From: Embleya sp045207785
GTDB taxonomy: Bacteria > Actinomycetota > Actinomycetes > Streptomycetales > Streptomycetaceae
Length of the DNA stretch: 64,000 nucleotides
Assembly (NCBI RefSeq): GCF_045207785.1
Contig: NZ_CP108776.1
Coordinates: 5,084,001 to 5,148,000, forward strand
Direction: 5' to 3'
Shown here in pieces: positions 63,486 through 64,000 of this stretch. Positions within the stretch are counted from its first letter, which is position 1; the number at the start of each line of letters is the position of its first letter. Below the pieces are notes generated by a model. The model worked only from the letters and a program-made list of their open reading frames with translations, was not told the origin of the DNA and did not search any database. The translations under genes were made by a program, and so were the position numbers.

Positions 63486-64000
63486 ATGAACCGCCGGCTC
63501 GATCTTCCCGACCTGCTCAATGCCCGCGACGTCGGCGACCTACCGCTGATCGACGGCGGAGTCACTCGAACGGGCGTACTCATGCGATGTGAGACCCCGG
63601 ATCTGCTGACCCCCGAAGGGGTCCGGCGGCTGACCCACACCTACCGGGTTCGACACGTCCTGGACCTGCGCTCGGACGGCGAAGGACTCCCGGTCCAGGA
63701 GTGGGCGGGCATCACCCGGCATCGGCTGCCGCTGCTCGGTCGGCGTTCGGCGCTGGCCGCGGACCGGGCCGCGGTCGGGGACGTCTCGGCGGGGCAGACC
63801 CAGGGTCTGGGGCTGGACGACGACATCGACCTGGGCAACGTGGACGAACACGGTGCGGGTCTGCTGTACATGCGGATGGCCGAACGCGGCGGCGAGTCGT
63901 ACGTGCGTTCGCTGGAGATCCTGGCCGGTGACGGCGGTGTGCCGGCGCTCGTGCACTGCACGGCGGGCAAGGACCGGACCGGGATCCTGGTCGCGTTGCT
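63486..64000 (+). CDS. Tyrosine-protein phosphatase, 3' end outside window
   Basis: The first 171 codons are present; the frame is open at the right edge. RDVGDLPLIDGGVTRTGVLM and VRHVLDLRSDGEG are typical of the secreted or cytosolic Tyr/Ser phosphatase class (Y_phosphatase3), and the active-site loop HCTAGKDRTG (Cys-x5-Arg) is complete. It has no signal peptide. It is divergent from the ABC ATPase gene, with about 180 nt between starts. Confidence 0.9.
   Translation, partial: MNRRLDLPDLLNARDVGDLPLIDGGVTRTGVLMRCETPDLLTPEGVRRLTHTYRVRHVLDLRSDGEGLPVQEWAGITRHRLPLLGRRSALAADRAAVGDVSAGQTQGLGLDDDIDLGNVDEHGAGLLYMRMAERGGESYVRSLEILAGDGGVPALVHCTAGKDRTGILVAL

Overview
This 64 kb window is high-GC actinobacterial chromosome, most likely from the Streptomycetaceae (Streptomyces, Kitasatospora, Embleya or a close relative). 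Codon third positions are strongly G/C, GTG and TTG starts are frequent, and gene order largely follows the streptomycete core. Gene ends also carry a repeat built on CAGCCCGTCCGGCGCTTGAGG that, from memory, is common between streptomycete genes. I see no rRNA, tRNA, CRISPR array, insertion sequence or prophage; almost everything is core chromosome.

Layout. 1-7.3 kb: a truncated membrane protein, a coiled-coil membrane protein, DegV, then comEA-comEC-holA (DNA uptake and replication clamp loader). 7.5-13.6 kb: rpsT (reverse), lepA, an acyl-CoA synthetase and hemW. 13.8-21.7 kb (reverse): an apparent four-gene operon with three different dynamin-like GTPases and a cytoplasmic C39-like cysteine peptidase; this is the best candidate here for an undescribed system. 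21.9-27.3 kb: phhA, a Uma2 nuclease-fold protein, a WGR-like/beta-propeller protein, a small membrane protein, DUF3097 and an MBL hydrolase. 27.4-38.7 kb: the heat-shock pair hrcA-dnaJ behind a CIRCE operator, NMO-rsmE, HIT, RNase Z, phoH-ybeY-CorC/CNNM, a deaminase-like protein and era. PhoH is interrupted by a 360-residue LAGLIDADG intein with class 3 hallmarks.

38.7-50.3 kb: a Gln/Gly/Pro-rich membrane protein, leuA with a leucine-rich leader peptide, a TerB-like protein, recO-uppS, a truncated permease plus its TIGR03943-type partner, the zinc uptake operon znuA-znuC-znuB-zur with two Zur boxes, and glyS. 50.3-54.5 kb: a second Gln/Gly/Pro-rich membrane protein, a NADAR protein, a tRNA-dihydrouridine synthase, a TetR regulator and an M23 peptidase. 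55-61 kb: rpsB-tsf-pyrH-frr-cdsA-rlmN. 61-64 kb: an ABC permease with an oddly degenerate ATPase, and the start of a tyrosine phosphatase.

Recurring themes are translational coupling (ATGA/GTGA overlaps), probable leaderless transcription (a -10 hexamer 6-7 nt before the start codon at six genes), hairpin terminators at gene ends, and several small lesions: two apparent stop-codon losses (comEC, M23), a 5'-truncated permease and a dioxygenase scrap.
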